Shown here one piece after another: positions 16,808-32,076 of a stretch of 64,000 bases of DNA. This DNA is from Cohnella kolymensis (GTDB lineage: Bacteria > Bacillota > Bacilli > Paenibacillales > Paenibacillaceae). A program made the position numbers and the translations under genes. The notes below the pieces were generated by a model. That model made no database searches. It was given only the letters and a program-made list of their open reading frames with translations, and had not been told where the DNA came from. The stretch spans positions 701,107 to 765,106 of the forward strand of contig NZ_JXAL01000001.1 of the NCBI RefSeq assembly GCF_000829465.1. Reading direction: 5' to 3'. The number at the start of each line of letters is the position of its first letter. The first letter of the stretch is position 1.

Positions 16808-17986
16808 TTAGAAAAAGTCCATAAGATGAGTGGTTCTGCGTGGAATTCGCCGGTCGAGTATCGCTATACTCTTAGAGTCTCCGCTAATACATCCGGTTTC
16901 TTGCAGCAGACTAGGCCGCCTGTCCCCCGCCAGCATTGCCGTCAGCGCTTGAACATCGCACGCGATACCCCCCGGTGCAGATTCCTCTCCCGGCAACCGT
17001 TCCAAACGAGCTGTTCCTTCTTTCGCAATCTTCAACCGATAGTTCCCGTTGTTCCAATCTGCATGCTGATCCGTGAGAGAAAGGTTCACTTCTTCCTCAG
17101 TTTCCGCCTCAGCAAAAGGATATTGCCGTACAAAAGCCTCGGCATCTACGATCCTGGACATGAAATACGGCGTTATTTCTTGCTTGATGCGCGGATCCGG
17201 TATGAGCAAAGGCAGCGGATCATCGACAGCAACCGTGATCGTCAATTGATCGATCATCGAATCATGATTGCCTATGTAAGTCCACAACGCCTTGCGGGAC
17301 ATTTCGTTCGTGCTTACCAACTCATGTATGGTCAGCTTTCGATCCGCCACCCGATAGAAAACATAACCTTGAGCTTCTTCATCTTCATTATAATAAACCG
17401 CGATGACGCCTTTTTTGTTCAGAACTCTTCGTTCCCACCATTCCGCGTCACGAATCAGTGTGCCGCTGTACTGCGACGCGAAAGCGGAATAGAGAGGATG
17501 CAGCAGCTCAACGTCAGGCTTAAACATGCGCACAACCTGTCCCGGCGTATCGATGCGCGGAGGAAGCTGCGCTGTATGGATCGTATATTGCTTCCGTTCA
17601 CACGTCATTTCCCAACCGTATTTGCGGTAAAAAGGAAACGAGAACGGGTGCAGCATGCTGATCGTTTGTCCGTTGTCGCGCATCGTCTGCAGCGAGTGCT
17701 CAAGGAGGCGGCTCACATAGCCGTGTCTGCGAGTTTCGGGCCATGTCGCCACTCCCGCAAGGCCGCCCATTTTGTAACTCCGGCCCTGAATCCATGTTTC
17801 GAAAGGAAGCAAAAACAGCCCCGAAAGCATATGCCCGTTCTCATCGAATATGCCCCAGCCGTCTTGAGGGCGGAAATTATTCCTGCGGTCCTCCACTTCT
17901 TCAGCAGATAATTCAAACTGAAATGCAAATGTGGACAATGCCACCCGTTCATCAAAGTCGTCCGCCCGCAGCTGCCTGAATTCCAT
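16808..17986 (-). CDS. Eis-like GNAT family N-acetyltransferase
   Basis: A 392-residue protein with an N-terminal GNAT domain (MGGLAGVATWPETRRHGYVSRLL as the acetyl-CoA loop, then HPFSFPFYRKYGWE) and a C-terminal sterol-carrier-like domain. This is the layout and length of the Eis acetyltransferases, which acetylate amino groups of small molecules or proteins. The substrate cannot be named. It lies 19 bases after the TIM-barrel gene and may share its transcript. Confidence 0.85.
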   Translation of the reverse strand: MEFRQLRADDFDERVALSTFAFQFELSAEEVEDRRNNFRPQDGWGIFDENGHMLSGLFLLPFETWIQGRSYKMGGLAGVATWPETRRHGYVSRLLEHSLQTMRDNGQTISMLHPFSFPFYRKYGWEMTCERKQYTIHTAQLPPRIDTPGQVVRMFKPDVELLHPLYSAFASQYSGTLIRDAEWWERRVLNKKGVIAVYYNEDEEAQGYVFYRVADRKLTIHELVSTNEMSRKALWTYIGNHDSMIDQLTITVAVDDPLPLLIPDPRIKQEITPYFMSRIVDAEAFVRQYPFAEAETEEEVNLSLTDQHADWNNGNYRLKIAKEGTARLERLPGEESAPGGIACDVQALTAMLAGDRRPSLLQETGCISGDSKSIAILDRRIPRRTTHLMDFF

Positions 17987-18004
17987 ACCGCCACCGCCTA
18001 TTCG

Positions 18005-18772
18005 TCAGATCCAGCCGCGTTGTTTGAACCATTCATAATTGAGCTTCGCACTTTCCAGCGACGATACGTCGTAACGCTCCTGCTCGATAATAACGTACTC
18101 GACGTGAACGGATTCGCAAGCCGCCAAAGCGGCGTCCCAATCGACGGTACCGCGGCCGATTTCAGTGTCGATACCGTCCGGCTTGAAGTCTTTGGCATGA
18201 ACGAGCGGAAGCCGCCCGGCATACTTGTTGATATACTCAGCCGGGTCTTGGCCTGCGACCTTCACCCAGCCCAGATCGAACTCCGCGAACAGGAGGTGCG
18301 CCGGAATTCGCTCCAACAGGTGATCGATGACCAGCTTGCCTTCTACCGGCTTAAACTCGAAATCATGATTGTGATAGCCGAATTCCATCCCCGCGCCCGT
18401 CACGATACCCGCTGCGTGCTGCAAAGTGTCGGCCATTCGGGCTACATCGTCCAGAGACGGATTGTCCCCGAGCGGATACCATGGAACGATGAAACGCTTC
18501 AAACCCAGCTCGGATGCGTATTCAATCTGCTCCCGCAAGTTGTCCCACATCTTGGCCGGTTCATTCACGGACAGTCCGACATGAGCCGAAGTCGCATGCA
18601 AGCCGGTATCCTCCATTACCTGCTTAACTTCACGAGCGGAAAAACCGTAATAGCCGGCGAACTCTACATTTTTGTATCCGATCCCTGCGATTTCCCGAAT
18701 GGTTGCCAGAAAATCCTTCTCACTGCGATCACGAACGGAATATAGCTGAATACCTACTTCTGGTCTGCTCAT
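18005..18772 (-). CDS. Sugar phosphate isomerase/epimerase, TIM-barrel
   Basis: A 255-residue xylose-isomerase-like TIM-barrel protein (AP endonuclease 2 superfamily). Typical elements are GIQLYSVRD at the N-terminus, GYHNHDFEF with the metal-binding histidine, AEFDLGWVKVAG, VHAKDF and VIIEQERYD. The ATG at 18772 was chosen over upstream in-frame codons because GGTGA lies six bases upstream and the protein then starts with the usual barrel strand. Substrate unknown; relatives include inosose dehydratases and keto-sugar epimerases. Confidence 0.85.
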   Translation of the reverse strand: MSRPEVGIQLYSVRDRSEKDFLATIREIAGIGYKNVEFAGYYGFSAREVKQVMEDTGLHATSAHVGLSVNEPAKMWDNLREQIEYASELGLKRFIVPWYPLGDNPSLDDVARMADTLQHAAGIVTGAGMEFGYHNHDFEFKPVEGKLVIDHLLERIPAHLLFAEFDLGWVKVAGQDPAEYINKYAGRLPLVHAKDFKPDGIDTEIGRGTVDWDAALAACESVHVEYVIIEQERYDVSSLESAKLNYEWFKQRGWI

Positions 18773-18882
18773 ACAGTTCACCATCCTATCGACACTGTTA
18801 AAATCATATACCCCATTATAGGCAAAAGAATGCGTTCTCACGAGAGGGGTTTTTGGCTTCTTTCTATGGCATTTTGGAGGCG

Positions 18883-18932
18883 AAAAAAAAAGAGCAGACT
18901 GTGCTGTGAGGCGCACAAGAGTCTGCTCTTTC
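18883..18932 (-). terminator. Terminator of the glycolytic operon
   Basis: AAAGAGCAGACT and AGTCTGCTCTTT arms with a run of T on the minus strand, 25 bases past the eno stop. Confidence 0.85.
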
Positions 18933-18956
18933 TGAGAAAGATGTTCTTTTGTTCGA

Positions 18957-21853
<2,897 letters not shown>

Positions 21854-21854
21854 A

Positions 21855-23799
<1,945 letters not shown>

Positions 23800-23874
23800 C
23801 TCGCAATCCTCCCTCAATCAACATGAAACTCCGCAGTCTACTTGTGAGTCTCGGCTAATAGACCGGATGTAAAA

Positions 23875-23906
23875 CGTGTCCCGGCTTGCAGAGCAATCCG
23901 GGACGA
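23875..23906 (-). other. Hairpin between gapA and pgk
   Basis: CGTCCCGG and CCGGGACACG arms are followed by TTTTA on the minus strand. It may act as a weak terminator or mRNA stabiliser allowing gapA to be expressed above the distal genes. Confidence 0.5.
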
Positions 23907-23927
23907 AGTTATTTCGGGATATTCGTA

Positions 23928-24953
<1,026 letters not shown>

Positions 24954-25036
24954 TCATTGTTTATTGATCTATACTTTCAAGCGCTGATGCGCTAAGACCA
25001 CAATAAGTATGATTACCCTCTTTGCATGCCAAGGCT

Positions 25037-26058
25037 TCAAATATGTTTCAAAGCTTCGTGTGCCGCCGCTTCGTCTGTTACCAGAACGTCATCGTGCCCG
25101 AATCTCAACACGGAAGCGATCGCTTCGCCTTTGCTGCGCCCGCCTGCTATGCCGATTACGATACCGGCAGCTTCGATATCCTCGAGACGAAGCCCTGCGG
25201 TCGCCATCCGGTGAACGACTTTGCCGCTTCGGTCGAAGTAGTAGCCGAACGCCTCGGCTAACGCTCCATCCTTGAGCAATTCACCCTTCGTGTCATCACT
25301 GAGCTTCCGCCGGCGAGCCATGGTCAGCGCGTCTCCGATGCCGTGAACGACAATACGGGCGCTGCGGATCATATCGACCACTTCCCGAACGTTAGGCTCC
25401 TGCATGATCGTTTGATAAGCCTCTTCTCTTAAATGATCCGGTACATGCAGCATCCGGTATCTGGCTCCGGTTCGCTTGGCTAACTCGGCGGCGATCGTGT
25501 TCGCTTGGTAATCCACACTCTCTCCGAGCCTCCGCGTGCGGGCACGAACCAATTGTCTTTCAGGGTAAAAGCTGTGGAAAATTGAGCGGCCATTCTCGCC
25601 ATCGACGTGCCGCCCATAACGGCAACGACGTCTCCTGCAGACAAGCTGTCTCTCAGCACTTTGCCGGCCGCACGGCCCATTTCGCGCTTCGTTGCCGCGG
25701 ATGTGTCGGAATCTCCGGGGACGATGACAACCTGCTTTAAGCCGAAAGCTTCACGAACGGCTTCTTCCAAAGCCGTCAAGCCGAATATTTCCTTAATGAT
25801 CGGCTCCATCTCTTCTACAAGCTGCCGGCCGGCGTCGCTAAGGGTCATGCCGGAGGTTCCCGTGTCAAGCAGTCCCTGCGAGCGCAGGAGATCCAAATCC
25901 GCTCTCAGGACGCGTTCTGTGAGATCCAGGTTGGCCGCCAGCGTCCTGCGGCCGATTGTTCCGGCTGCGGCTATCCGGTGAAGAATTTCATACCTTTTCT
26001 GCATGACTTGCATGAGATCGGGCAGCAACTTCTTTTGAATCTCAACAATATTTCGCAT
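25037..26058 (-). pseudogene. cggR: Central glycolytic genes regulator, single-base frameshift
   Basis: A SorC/DeoR-type repressor of the gapA operon whose DNA binding is relieved by fructose-1,6-bisphosphate. The N-terminal frame starts at ATG 26058 (MRNIVEIQKKLLPDLMQVM) with an HTH at about residues 35-60 (TIGRRTLAANLDLTERVLR). It leaves the correct frame after WFVPARGG near 25528. The second frame continues GESVDYQANTIAAELAKRTG to 25037. Adding one base gives exactly 340 residues, the length of B. subtilis CggR. The CggR operator upstream is intact. A sequencing error is likely; a true mutation would leave the glycolytic operon derepressed. Confidence 0.93.
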
Positions 26059-26123
26059 TCTTTCCGCGTAACCTCCTGGGAACCGGATGGTGATCGTCGG
26101 TAATCCTGCGAATCCGATGGTTG

Positions 26124-26159
26124 GACGTAAAACGTCCCGACGTATCTTTTTAAGTCCCA
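26124..26159 (-). promoter_or_regulatory. CggR operator
   Basis: The minus strand reads TGGGAC-N6-AGAT-N4-CGGGAC-N6-CGTC, matching the spacing of the B. subtilis CggR operator (CGGGAC-N6-TGTC-N4-CGGGAC-N6-TGTC). It lies just downstream of the promoter and 65 bases upstream of cggR, where binding would block transcription. Confidence 0.85.
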
Positions 26160-26164
26160 CCTCT

Positions 26165-26193
26165 ATATTATCGAATATACAACAGCGTTGCAA
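26165..26193 (-). promoter_or_regulatory. Promoter of the cggR-gapA-pgk-tpiA-gpmI-eno operon
   Basis: TTGCAA (26193-26188), a 17-base spacer and TAATAT (26170-26165) on the minus strand, immediately upstream of the CggR operator. Confidence 0.75.
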
Positions 26194-26279
26194 CTCCGCA
26201 AAAGGAATAAATTTTCCAGCCCCATTCAGCTTGCTTTTTGGCTTGGCATCCCATATAATAATTCTTGCTGTCACAATGT

Positions 26280-26354
26280 GCGCCCGTGGTCCAACGGATA
26301 TGACGTAGGCCTCCGGAGCCTGAGATCGAGGTTCGATTCCTCGCGGGCGCGCCA
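26280..26354 (+). tRNA. tRNA-Arg (anticodon CCG)
   Basis: A cloverleaf with GCGCCCG pairing to CGGGCGC, anticodon loop CTCCGGA, T-arm GAGGTTCGATTCCTC and an encoded CCA (26352-26354). It is a solitary gene between divergent cggR and clpP promoters, followed by its own terminator. Confidence 0.97.
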
Positions 26355-26383
26355 AATTTAACCAACCAATAGCATTCAACACA

Positions 26384-26412
26384 ACCGGCCGTTCCATACG
26401 GCCGGTTTTTTT
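26384..26412 (+). terminator. Terminator after tRNA-Arg
   Basis: ACCGGCCGT and ACGGCCGGT arms followed by seven T. The 270 bases from here to the clpP promoter hold nothing I can recognise. Confidence 0.9.
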
Positions 26413-26681
26413 GCGCCCTCGTCTGTCCGTGAAATCGTGATTCAGGTCGTGTACAGAGGAAAAGGAATGCCCCTGGAAAGTGGAACGGCCGCCTTTGAAA
26501 TCGAGTTGTGTCGGTAATAATAGTTCATGACAACTTGATGGTTTCAGGGGTCCCTGCAAAGTAATCGGATTAAGCTTCGTTAGCATAACGTCACTTTGTG
26601 GGGAAGAGCAGCGGTGGAAGGGGCATCCTTTTTCGGCGTACACTTCTCCCTGAATCAAAGAATTTCAGTGGACAGATCCTC

Positions 26682-26721
26682 TTTGACTTTCTTTGACTTT
26701 TACATTTGAATTCGATATGAT
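26682..26721 (+). promoter_or_regulatory. clpP promoter with CtsR operator
   Basis: The reverse strand of 26682-26698 reads AGTCAAA-GAA-AGTCAAA, a perfect CtsR heptad repeat. The second heptad overlaps the -35 box TTGACT (26693-26698), followed by a 17-base spacer and TATGAT (26716-26721). Heat-shock repression by CtsR is therefore expected. Confidence 0.9.
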
Positions 26722-26753
26722 AAATTACAAAGACATGAGGAGGGACGCCGAAT

Positions 26754-27335
26754 ATGAGTTTTGTACCAATGGTTGTCGAGCAAAGCAATCGAGGAGAACG
26801 TGCATACGATATTTATTCCCGTCTGCTTAAAGATCGAATCGTTTTTCTGGGCACTCAGGTAAATGACGTGGTTGCCAACTCCATTATTGCCCAACTGCTA
26901 TTCTTGGCAGCCGAGGATCCTGACAAGGATATTCATTTGTATATTAACAGCCCCGGCGGTTCCATCACAGCCGGTATGGCGATTTATGATACGATGCACT
27001 TCATCAAACCCGATGTGTCCACCATCTGTGTGGGCATGGCGGCGTCTATGGGCGCGTTCCTTCTTGCTGCCGGTGCTAAAGGCAAGCGTTTCGCATTGCC
27101 GAACAGCGAGGTTATGATTCACCAGCCGCTCGGCGGCGCTGAAGGTCAGGCCAGCGACATTGAAATTCGCGCTCGACGCATTTTGAAGCTGCGCGATAAG
27201 CTGAACGGAATTCTGTCCGAACGTACCGGCCAACCGTTGGAGCGAATCGACAAGGACACCGACCGCGACAACTTTATGGACGCCGAAGCGGCTAAAAATT
27301 ACGGGCTTATCGACAAAGTCATCGAAAAAGTCTGA
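26754..27335 (+). CDS. clpP: ATP-dependent Clp protease proteolytic subunit
   Basis: A 193-residue serine protease that forms the ClpP barrel used by ClpX and ClpC. The catalytic Ser is about residue 98 in [11 protein letters not shown] and the His about 123 in [26 protein letters not shown] is also typical. GAGGAGG precedes the ATG at good spacing. Monocistronic, with its own promoter, CtsR site and terminator. Confidence 0.98.
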   Translation: MSFVPMVVEQSNRGERAYDIYSRLLKDRIVFLGTQVNDVVANSIIAQLLFLAAEDPDKDIHLYINSPGGSITAGMAIYDTMHFIKPDVSTICVGMAASMGAFLLAAGAKGKRFALPNSEVMIHQPLGGAEGQASDIEIRARRILKLRDKLNGILSERTGQPLERIDKDTDRDNFMDAEAAKNYGLIDKVIEKV

Positions 27336-27354
27336 TGAGTCTGGGAACACAAAA

Positions 27355-27378
27355 AGCGGGCGCAGGCCCGCTTTTTTT
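27355..27378 (+). terminator. Terminator after clpP
   Basis: AGCGGGC-GCA-GGCCCGCT followed by seven T. Confidence 0.9.
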
Positions 27379-27492
27379 CTATGTGATCACACCAACTGAA
27401 ATTCACTCGCACCCAGGTCGAAAGAAGTCGGCATTTATCATAGCCCCATTTTCCTGTCAAGTCATTTTCAAACCGTTGAATCCCCCATCTGC

Positions 27493-27501
27493 TCATCCAC
27501 A
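27493..27501 (+). promoter_or_regulatory. DnaA-box-like site upstream of sda
   Basis: TCATCCACA differs from the DnaA box TTATCCACA by one base and lies about 90 bases upstream of sda. In B. subtilis sda is activated by DnaA through such boxes, so the context supports a weak call. Confidence 0.35.
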
Positions 27502-27585
27502 ATCCGTGGTATGCTTACTTCTGAGGTAATTCCAATTACCTCCACTTCTAGTTAGCACCTAGGAATTTTGGAAGAGGGGATTCTG

Positions 27586-27828
27586 ATGGCACAACGTTCC
27601 TACCCTTATTTGGTAAGTAAGGATGACCGACAATCAAACGCCGCACCGGTCGATGTGATGGCCGATCGCCGCCTCAGCGACAAGGCTTCGCTCTTGCGCC
27701 CGCTGCAAGATGAGCACTTGCTCGAAGTGTACCGCGAGGCCAAGAAGTTGAATCTGTCCAGCGAATTCATCGAGCTATTGGAAGAAGCCATCTCCATGCG
27801 TCAATTGGAGCATTTGCAGCAGGCTTGA
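27586..27828 (+). CDS. sda: Sporulation checkpoint protein Sda (long form)
   Basis: An 80-residue protein whose last 45 residues match Sda, the histidine-kinase inhibitor that delays sporulation when replication is disturbed: LQDEHLLEVYREAKKLNLSS, then FIELLEEAISMRQL. B. subtilis Sda is only about 46-52 residues; here about 35 polar residues precede it. The ATG at 27586 follows GAGGGG. The antiparallel helix pair that binds the kinase is intact. A DnaA-box-like site lies upstream and a terminator downstream. Confidence 0.85.
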   Translation: MAQRSYPYLVSKDDRQSNAAPVDVMADRRLSDKASLLRPLQDEHLLEVYREAKKLNLSSEFIELLEEAISMRQLEHLQQA

Positions 27829-27861
27829 TTATTATATACACGAACAATCTCACACCGTTAT

Positions 27862-27886
27862 CGCCGCTCCTTGGAGCGGCGGTTTT
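27862..27886 (+). terminator. Terminator after sda
   Basis: CGCCGCTCC and GGAGCGGCG arms separated by TT, then TTTT. Confidence 0.85.
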
Positions 27887-27956
27887 CATTTTGTCCGGAC
27901 ACAAAAAAAGGCCATCCCCTTAGTCTTCACAGACCTCCTGGAACAGCCGGATACTC

Positions 27957-28718
27957 TTATTGCATATTATACTGCACGGTGACTGAAGTCGTGATCTGGA
28001 TCTGTCCCGATTGAACGGAGGAAGAGGAACGCTGCGCCAGATCCTCTGCGAACATTGCGGATTCAGCTGTGGTACTCATGATAATAGGATTGTTTGCTAC
28101 GCTGCCTTGCACGATGTTAACGACGCCTTTGAGCTGACGATTGGCAGACGTTGCAAGTACGTCGGCCTTGGCAGACGCATTAGCCATTGCCTTCTTCAAA
28201 GCTTCGAGTTCGTATTGTTCTTTTTTCTCGGTATCGAATTGAACGCCGTCCATCCGGTTTGCCCCGGCCGCAGACAGCGCGTCCAGCAGCTTCCCGATTT
28301 CCGGCAGCTTCCGGTAAGTGACCTGGATGGAGTGAACAGCCAGATAACCTTTTAACACTTGGCCTTCCTTTTCCGTAAAGTTATATTCCGGCTGTACTCG
28401 GAAGCCGGTCGTCTTCACGTCTTTTTTCTCGATCCCGAATGTCTCGTACAGCGTTTTCTCCACTGCCGCAAATTTGTCGGCATTCGCCTTTTGCGCATCG
28501 CCCGCCTTCGCTCCCCGGGTTTCTACCGCGACATTCAAGTAAGCGACATCCGGTTCAACCATAATGGATCCGTTGGCACCGACGGTAACCGTATTCGAAG
28601 CGGTTGCCGGAACACCTTCCGCCGCCACGACAGCCGGCCCCTCTCTACCCATTCCAAACCAACCGATAACGACAACTGCCACTGCAAGGATCAAGACCTG
28701 TACGCCGCGCTGTTTCAT
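27957..28718 (-). CDS. SIMPL (DUF541) domain secreted or membrane-anchored protein
   Basis: A 253-residue protein with an N-terminal hydrophobic segment (about residues 5-22) acting as signal or anchor, then a SIMPL/DUF541 domain. It starts with NTVTVGANGSIMVEPDVAYL and contains the typical TTGFRVQPEY and GYLAVHSIQVTYRKL strands. The ATG at 28718 (MKQRGVQVLI) follows AAAGGGG; the open frame further upstream is non-coding. Family members are periplasmic or cell-surface proteins of unclear function, some linked to oxidative stress. Monocistronic. Confidence 0.85.
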   Translation of the reverse strand: MKQRGVQVLILAVAVVVIGWFGMGREGPAVVAAEGVPATASNTVTVGANGSIMVEPDVAYLNVAVETRGAKAGDAQKANADKFAAVEKTLYETFGIEKKDVKTTGFRVQPEYNFTEKEGQVLKGYLAVHSIQVTYRKLPEIGKLLDALSAAGANRMDGVQFDTEKKEQYELEALKKAMANASAKADVLATSANRQLKGVVNIVQGSVANNPIIMSTTAESAMFAEDLAQRSSSSVQSGQIQITTSVTVQYNMQ

Positions 28719-28803
28719 CCATAAACCCCTTTCAAGTGTTTGACCTATGGACGCAACAAGCCCGGATAATGTTTCAATTATTCTCAATATAAACAATAAA
28801 ATG

Positions 28804-28828
28804 CAAAAAGCTCCCTCTCGGGAGCTTC
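28804..28828 (-). terminator. Terminator of the rapZ-yvcK-whiA-crh operon
   Basis: AGCTCCCGAGAGGGAGCT hairpin followed by TTTTTG on the minus strand, about 12 bases after the crh-like stop. Confidence 0.85.
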
Positions 28829-28840
28829 AGCGTCGATAAA

Positions 28841-29110
28841 TTATTGGTTCTCCAGTTCTTCTTTGCTTACCAGTTGAACTAAAGCGGTTACAGCTTGCTC
28901 GGCATCGGAACCGTCCGCACTGATGGCGACTTCCGTGCCGGAGCTGATTGCCAGACTCATAATACCCATGATGCTCTTGGCATTAACTTTCTTTTCATCC
29001 TTCTCTACAAACACATCGGACGAAAATTTATTGGCTTCCTGCACGAAAAGCGCCGCCGGTCTGGCGTGAAGCCCCGTTTTTAGCCGAACAACCACCGGCT
29101 GTCTCGTCAT
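28841..29110 (-). CDS. crh: HPr-family protein in the Crh position, with His15
   Basis: An 89-residue HPr fold. Position and most of the sequence (VRLKTGL-ARPAALFVQEAN, SDVFVEKDEKKVNAKSIMG) match Crh, the catabolite-repression HPr of Bacillus, which follows whiA there. B. subtilis Crh has Gln at position 15 and cannot carry PTS phosphate; here residue 15 is His (LHARP), the PTS phosphorylation residue of HPr. Ser46, the HprK target, is kept. The protein may therefore serve both as PTS phosphocarrier and CcpA cofactor, or Gln15 may be a later change in Bacillus. The start at 29110 follows TAGGGGG. Confidence 0.85.
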   Translation of the reverse strand: MTRQPVVVRLKTGLHARPAALFVQEANKFSSDVFVEKDEKKVNAKSIMGIMSLAISSGTEVAISADGSDAEQAVTALVQLVSKEELENQ

Positions 29111-29210
29111 GGACCGGATACCCCCTATTATTGATTCGTCCCTCGAAGGGACCCCGCACATGGGTTTCTTTGCTATTATACCATTGTTCGGAACAAAAGC
29201 GCCACACGCT

Positions 29211-30147
29211 TTATGCGCCGCCGTTTCGGATTTTTTCCGCCCATTCGTCCAGCTTGCGGAGCCTATGGTTCACTCCCGATTTGCTGACCTGACCCTTCAG
29301 TAAGTCTCCGACTTCTTTAAGATTGATATCGGGATGCTGAAGCCTCACCTCGGCAACTTCGCGCAGCTTTTCAGGCAAGTTATTAAGACCGACTTCTTTC
29401 TGCAAAAGCTTGATATTATCGATCTGCCGGACAGCCGCTCCGATCGTCTTGTTCAGGTTGGCCGTTTCGCAATTGACGATCCGGTTCACGGAATTGCGCA
29501 TATCCCTCATGATGCGGACATCCTCGAATTTGAACAACGCCTGATGGGCGCCGATAATGCTCAGGAATTCAATGATCTTCTCGCCCTCTTTGAGGTAAAG
29601 GATGAAACCCTTTTTGCGTTTCGATGAAACGAGCATTCAATTGAAATTTGTTCGCCAGCTCTACCAGCGCTTTGCAGTGCTCCTCATACATAGAAGAGAT
29701 CTCCAAGTGATAGGAGGAACCCTCCGGATTATTAACAGACCCGCCTGCAAGGAAGGCGCCGCGCAAATAGGCCCGTTTGCAGCACGGTTTACGCACCAGA
29801 TTCTTGTCGATGCTCGGATGGAACACAAAGCCTTCCGTGGCAATGGCAAGCTCTTTCAGTATGTCCTCGACGCCCGCCGGAATCCGAACTACATACACGT
29901 TGTTCTTTTTAAGCCGCATTTTCTTACGAACCAACAGCTCGGTAGGCACTTTAAAATGTCGCTTGAGCAGAGTGTACATTCGGCGCGAGATCGCGGCATT
30001 TTCCGTGGCAAAGTCCAGAACGACCCGCTTGCTCGAGAGCGAGACCGTTCCGTTCATACGGATCAGCGCAGACAGTTCAGCCCGCTCGCAGCAGGTGTCG
30101 GAGTCCACCATCGTCAATTCTTTTTTTGTAAGCGCCGCAAATGACAT
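29211..30147 (-). pseudogene. whiA: DNA-binding protein WhiA, single-base frameshift
   Basis: A sporulation/cell-division-linked DNA-binding protein with an N-terminal LAGLIDADG-homing-endonuclease-like fold and a C-terminal HTH. The first frame (30147 down, [15 protein letters not shown]) includes [17 protein letters not shown] and breaks after NARFIE near 29620. The second gives [15 protein letters not shown] to [14 protein letters not shown] at 29211. Removing one A from GAAACGC restores a 311-residue protein of normal length. WhiA is almost universal in Gram-positives, so an assembly error is likely. Confidence 0.92.
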
Positions 30148-30154
30148 GCCTGTT

Positions 30155-31141
30155 TCACCCCTTTCGCAACATCCAGTCTTCTACCAGTTGATAAATATGT
30201 TGGCTTAACTTGGCGGCATCGTGGCGCAGATACGTGCGGAACAGCACCAAACGATCGGCGATCACTTTGTAGCCTCTCCGCGTTACCTCCTCCAAATCCA
30301 GATGAACGGCCTTCGCACCTTTTTCGGCATACAGGTCCTGAACTTGCGAAGGAATTTCCCCGTCGTTCACGATGACATAATCGAACAAATGATGACCGAT
30401 ATGCGAGTGGATGGCCTCCAAATGATCGCTCACCGAATAATTATCAGTCTCCCCCGGCTGTGTCATCACATTGCACACAAACAGCTTTACCGCATCGGAG
30501 TTGATGATGGCTTCGGCGAGCTTAGGCACGATCAGATTCGGAATAATGCTCGTATATAAACTGCCGGGACCGATCAATATCGCATCTGCCGCCCGAAGCG
30601 CTTCGACCGCCTCCGGCAGAGCCTCCACGGCCTCCGGCTCAATGAATACTCTGCGAATAGTTCCGCCCGCTTTCGGAATGGAGGACTCGCCGACAACAAT
30701 GGAACCGTCCATCATTTCGGCTTTCAACACAATCGCTTGATTCGCTGCTGGCAATACACGTCCCCGCACCGCCAGCACACGGCTTAACTCCGTAATCCCG
30801 GTGACGAAATCGCCGGTGATATCCGTCATAGCCGCCAATATCAGATTTCCCAAGCTGTGACCCGCTAAACCTGTCCCGTTATGGAATCGGTATTGCAGCA
30901 CTTCAGCGAGCAGCGGCTCTGTATCCGCCAGAGAAGAGATAACGCTTCGAATATCGCCAGGCGGCGGAATTTGCAGCTCTTCCCGAAGAATGCCGGAGCT
31001 GCCGCCATCATCGGCGACGGTTACGATCGCGGTAATGTCAAGCGGTTTTTGCTTAAGTCCGCGGAGCATAACAGACAACCCTGTGCCGCCGCCAATGACG
31101 ACAATTCGCGGTTTACGGGCCAGATTCCGATTTTGTTGCAT
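30155..31141 (-). CDS. yvcK: YvcK/gluconeogenesis factor (CofD-like)
   Basis: A 328-residue protein of the CofD/UPF0052 family needed for growth on gluconeogenic carbon sources and for cell shape in B. subtilis; it binds UDP-sugars. It carries [17 protein letters not shown] at the N-terminus, [13 protein letters not shown] and [15 protein letters not shown]. It is packed between rapZ and whiA with gaps of about ten bases, in the conserved rapZ-yvcK-whiA-crh order. Confidence 0.95.
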   Translation of the reverse strand: MQQNRNLARKPRIVVIGGGTGLSVMLRGLKQKPLDITAIVTVADDGGSSGILREELQIPPPGDIRSVISSLADTEPLLAEVLQYRFHNGTGLAGHSLGNLILAAMTDITGDFVTGITELSRVLAVRGRVLPAANQAIVLKAEMMDGSIVVGESSIPKAGGTIRRVFIEPEAVEALPEAVEALRAADAILIGPGSLYTSIIPNLIVPKLAEAIINSDAVKLFVCNVMTQPGETDNYSVSDHLEAIHSHIGHHLFDYVIVNDGEIPSQVQDLYAEKGAKAVHLDLEEVTRRGYKVIADRLVLFRTYLRHDAAKLSQHIYQLVEDWMLRKG

Positions 31142-31150
31142 TGCATCACC

Positions 31151-32041
31151 TCAACTTTGACGGTCACGTTCCGCGTCACGATGACTGACACGTACCTTTT
31201 CCGTTTCACTGGAGCCCAGCATGCGCCCCAAATATTCCGCGATCGACACGGACCGATGCTTTCCACCGGTGCAGCCGATTCCGATCACAACCTGACTCTT
31301 TCCTTCTTTCTGATACAGAGGAATGAGGTATTGCAGCATATCGAGAAGTTTCGAGAGGAATGTCTGGGTCTCCGGCCACTTCATCACATAGTCGTACACA
31401 TCCGGATCTTGCCCTGTTTTCGGACGCAGCTGCTCAACGTAATGGGGATTCGGCAGGAACCGGCAATCGAAAATCAAATCCGCATCGATCGGAACACCGT
31501 ACTTGAATCCGAACGAGGTTACATTGATGGAAATGTTATTGCGGTCGAGATTTGTAAAGCGGCTGATGATTTTCTCTTTCAACGCAGCCGGCTTGAGAAT
31601 GCTCGTATCGATAACTTGAGTAGCCCAGCCTTTCAGATCCTCAAGCAGCTTTCTCTCTAATTGTATGCCGTCCAGCGGCATGCCGTCCGGTGCGAGCGGA
31701 TGCCGCCGGCGGCTTTCTTTGTAGCGCTGCACTAACACCGAGTCGGTGGCGTCAAGAAACAAGATTTCGTAATGAATGGTGTTTTGCTCACGAATGAAAG
31801 AGAGCGACTCGGACAACGCCGTGAAAAATTCCCTGCCCCGCAGATCGATAACCAACGCAACCTTGGCAATCCGTCCCTGCGACTGCTCGATCAATTCGGC
31901 AAATTTCGGTATGAGCACCGGCGGCAAATTATCTACACAGAAGAAACCTAAATCCTCCAGACTCTGAACCGCAATCGTTTTGCCCGCTCCCGACATTCCG
32001 GTGATGATTACCAGTGTCGGCTGCGACGTCATTGTCTCCAT
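31151..32041 (-). CDS. rapZ: RNase adapter protein RapZ (nucleotide-binding YvcJ)
   Basis: A 296-residue P-loop protein. Walker A GMSGAGKT lies at residues 15-22, followed by [14 protein letters not shown] and a C-terminal domain with [10 protein letters not shown]. In E. coli RapZ controls GlmS through small RNA decay; the Bacillus homolog YvcJ hydrolyses nucleotides and affects competence. The ATG at 32041 follows GGGAGGGG at seven bases. It is the first gene of its operon. Confidence 0.95.
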   Translation of the reverse strand: METMTSQPTLVIITGMSGAGKTIAVQSLEDLGFFCVDNLPPVLIPKFAELIEQSQGRIAKVALVIDLRGREFFTALSESLSFIREQNTIHYEILFLDATDSVLVQRYKESRRRHPLAPDGMPLDGIQLERKLLEDLKGWATQVIDTSILKPAALKEKIISRFTNLDRNNISINVTSFGFKYGVPIDADLIFDCRFLPNPHYVEQLRPKTGQDPDVYDYVMKWPETQTFLSKLLDMLQYLIPLYQKEGKSQVVIGIGCTGGKHRSVSIAEYLGRMLGSSETEKVRVSHRDAERDRQS

Positions 32042-32076
32042 GAAAGATCCCCTCCCAAGCCGCGATTAATGACAGA

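Noticed and set aside
16826..17911. 361-residue plus-strand frame opposite the Eis-like gene
   Set aside because: Antisense shadow; the Eis-like frame has motifs, a ribosome site and the right length.
26059..26658. 200-residue N-terminal extension of cggR
   Set aside because: It would run through the CggR operator, the promoter and the tRNA-Arg gene, so it cannot be coding.
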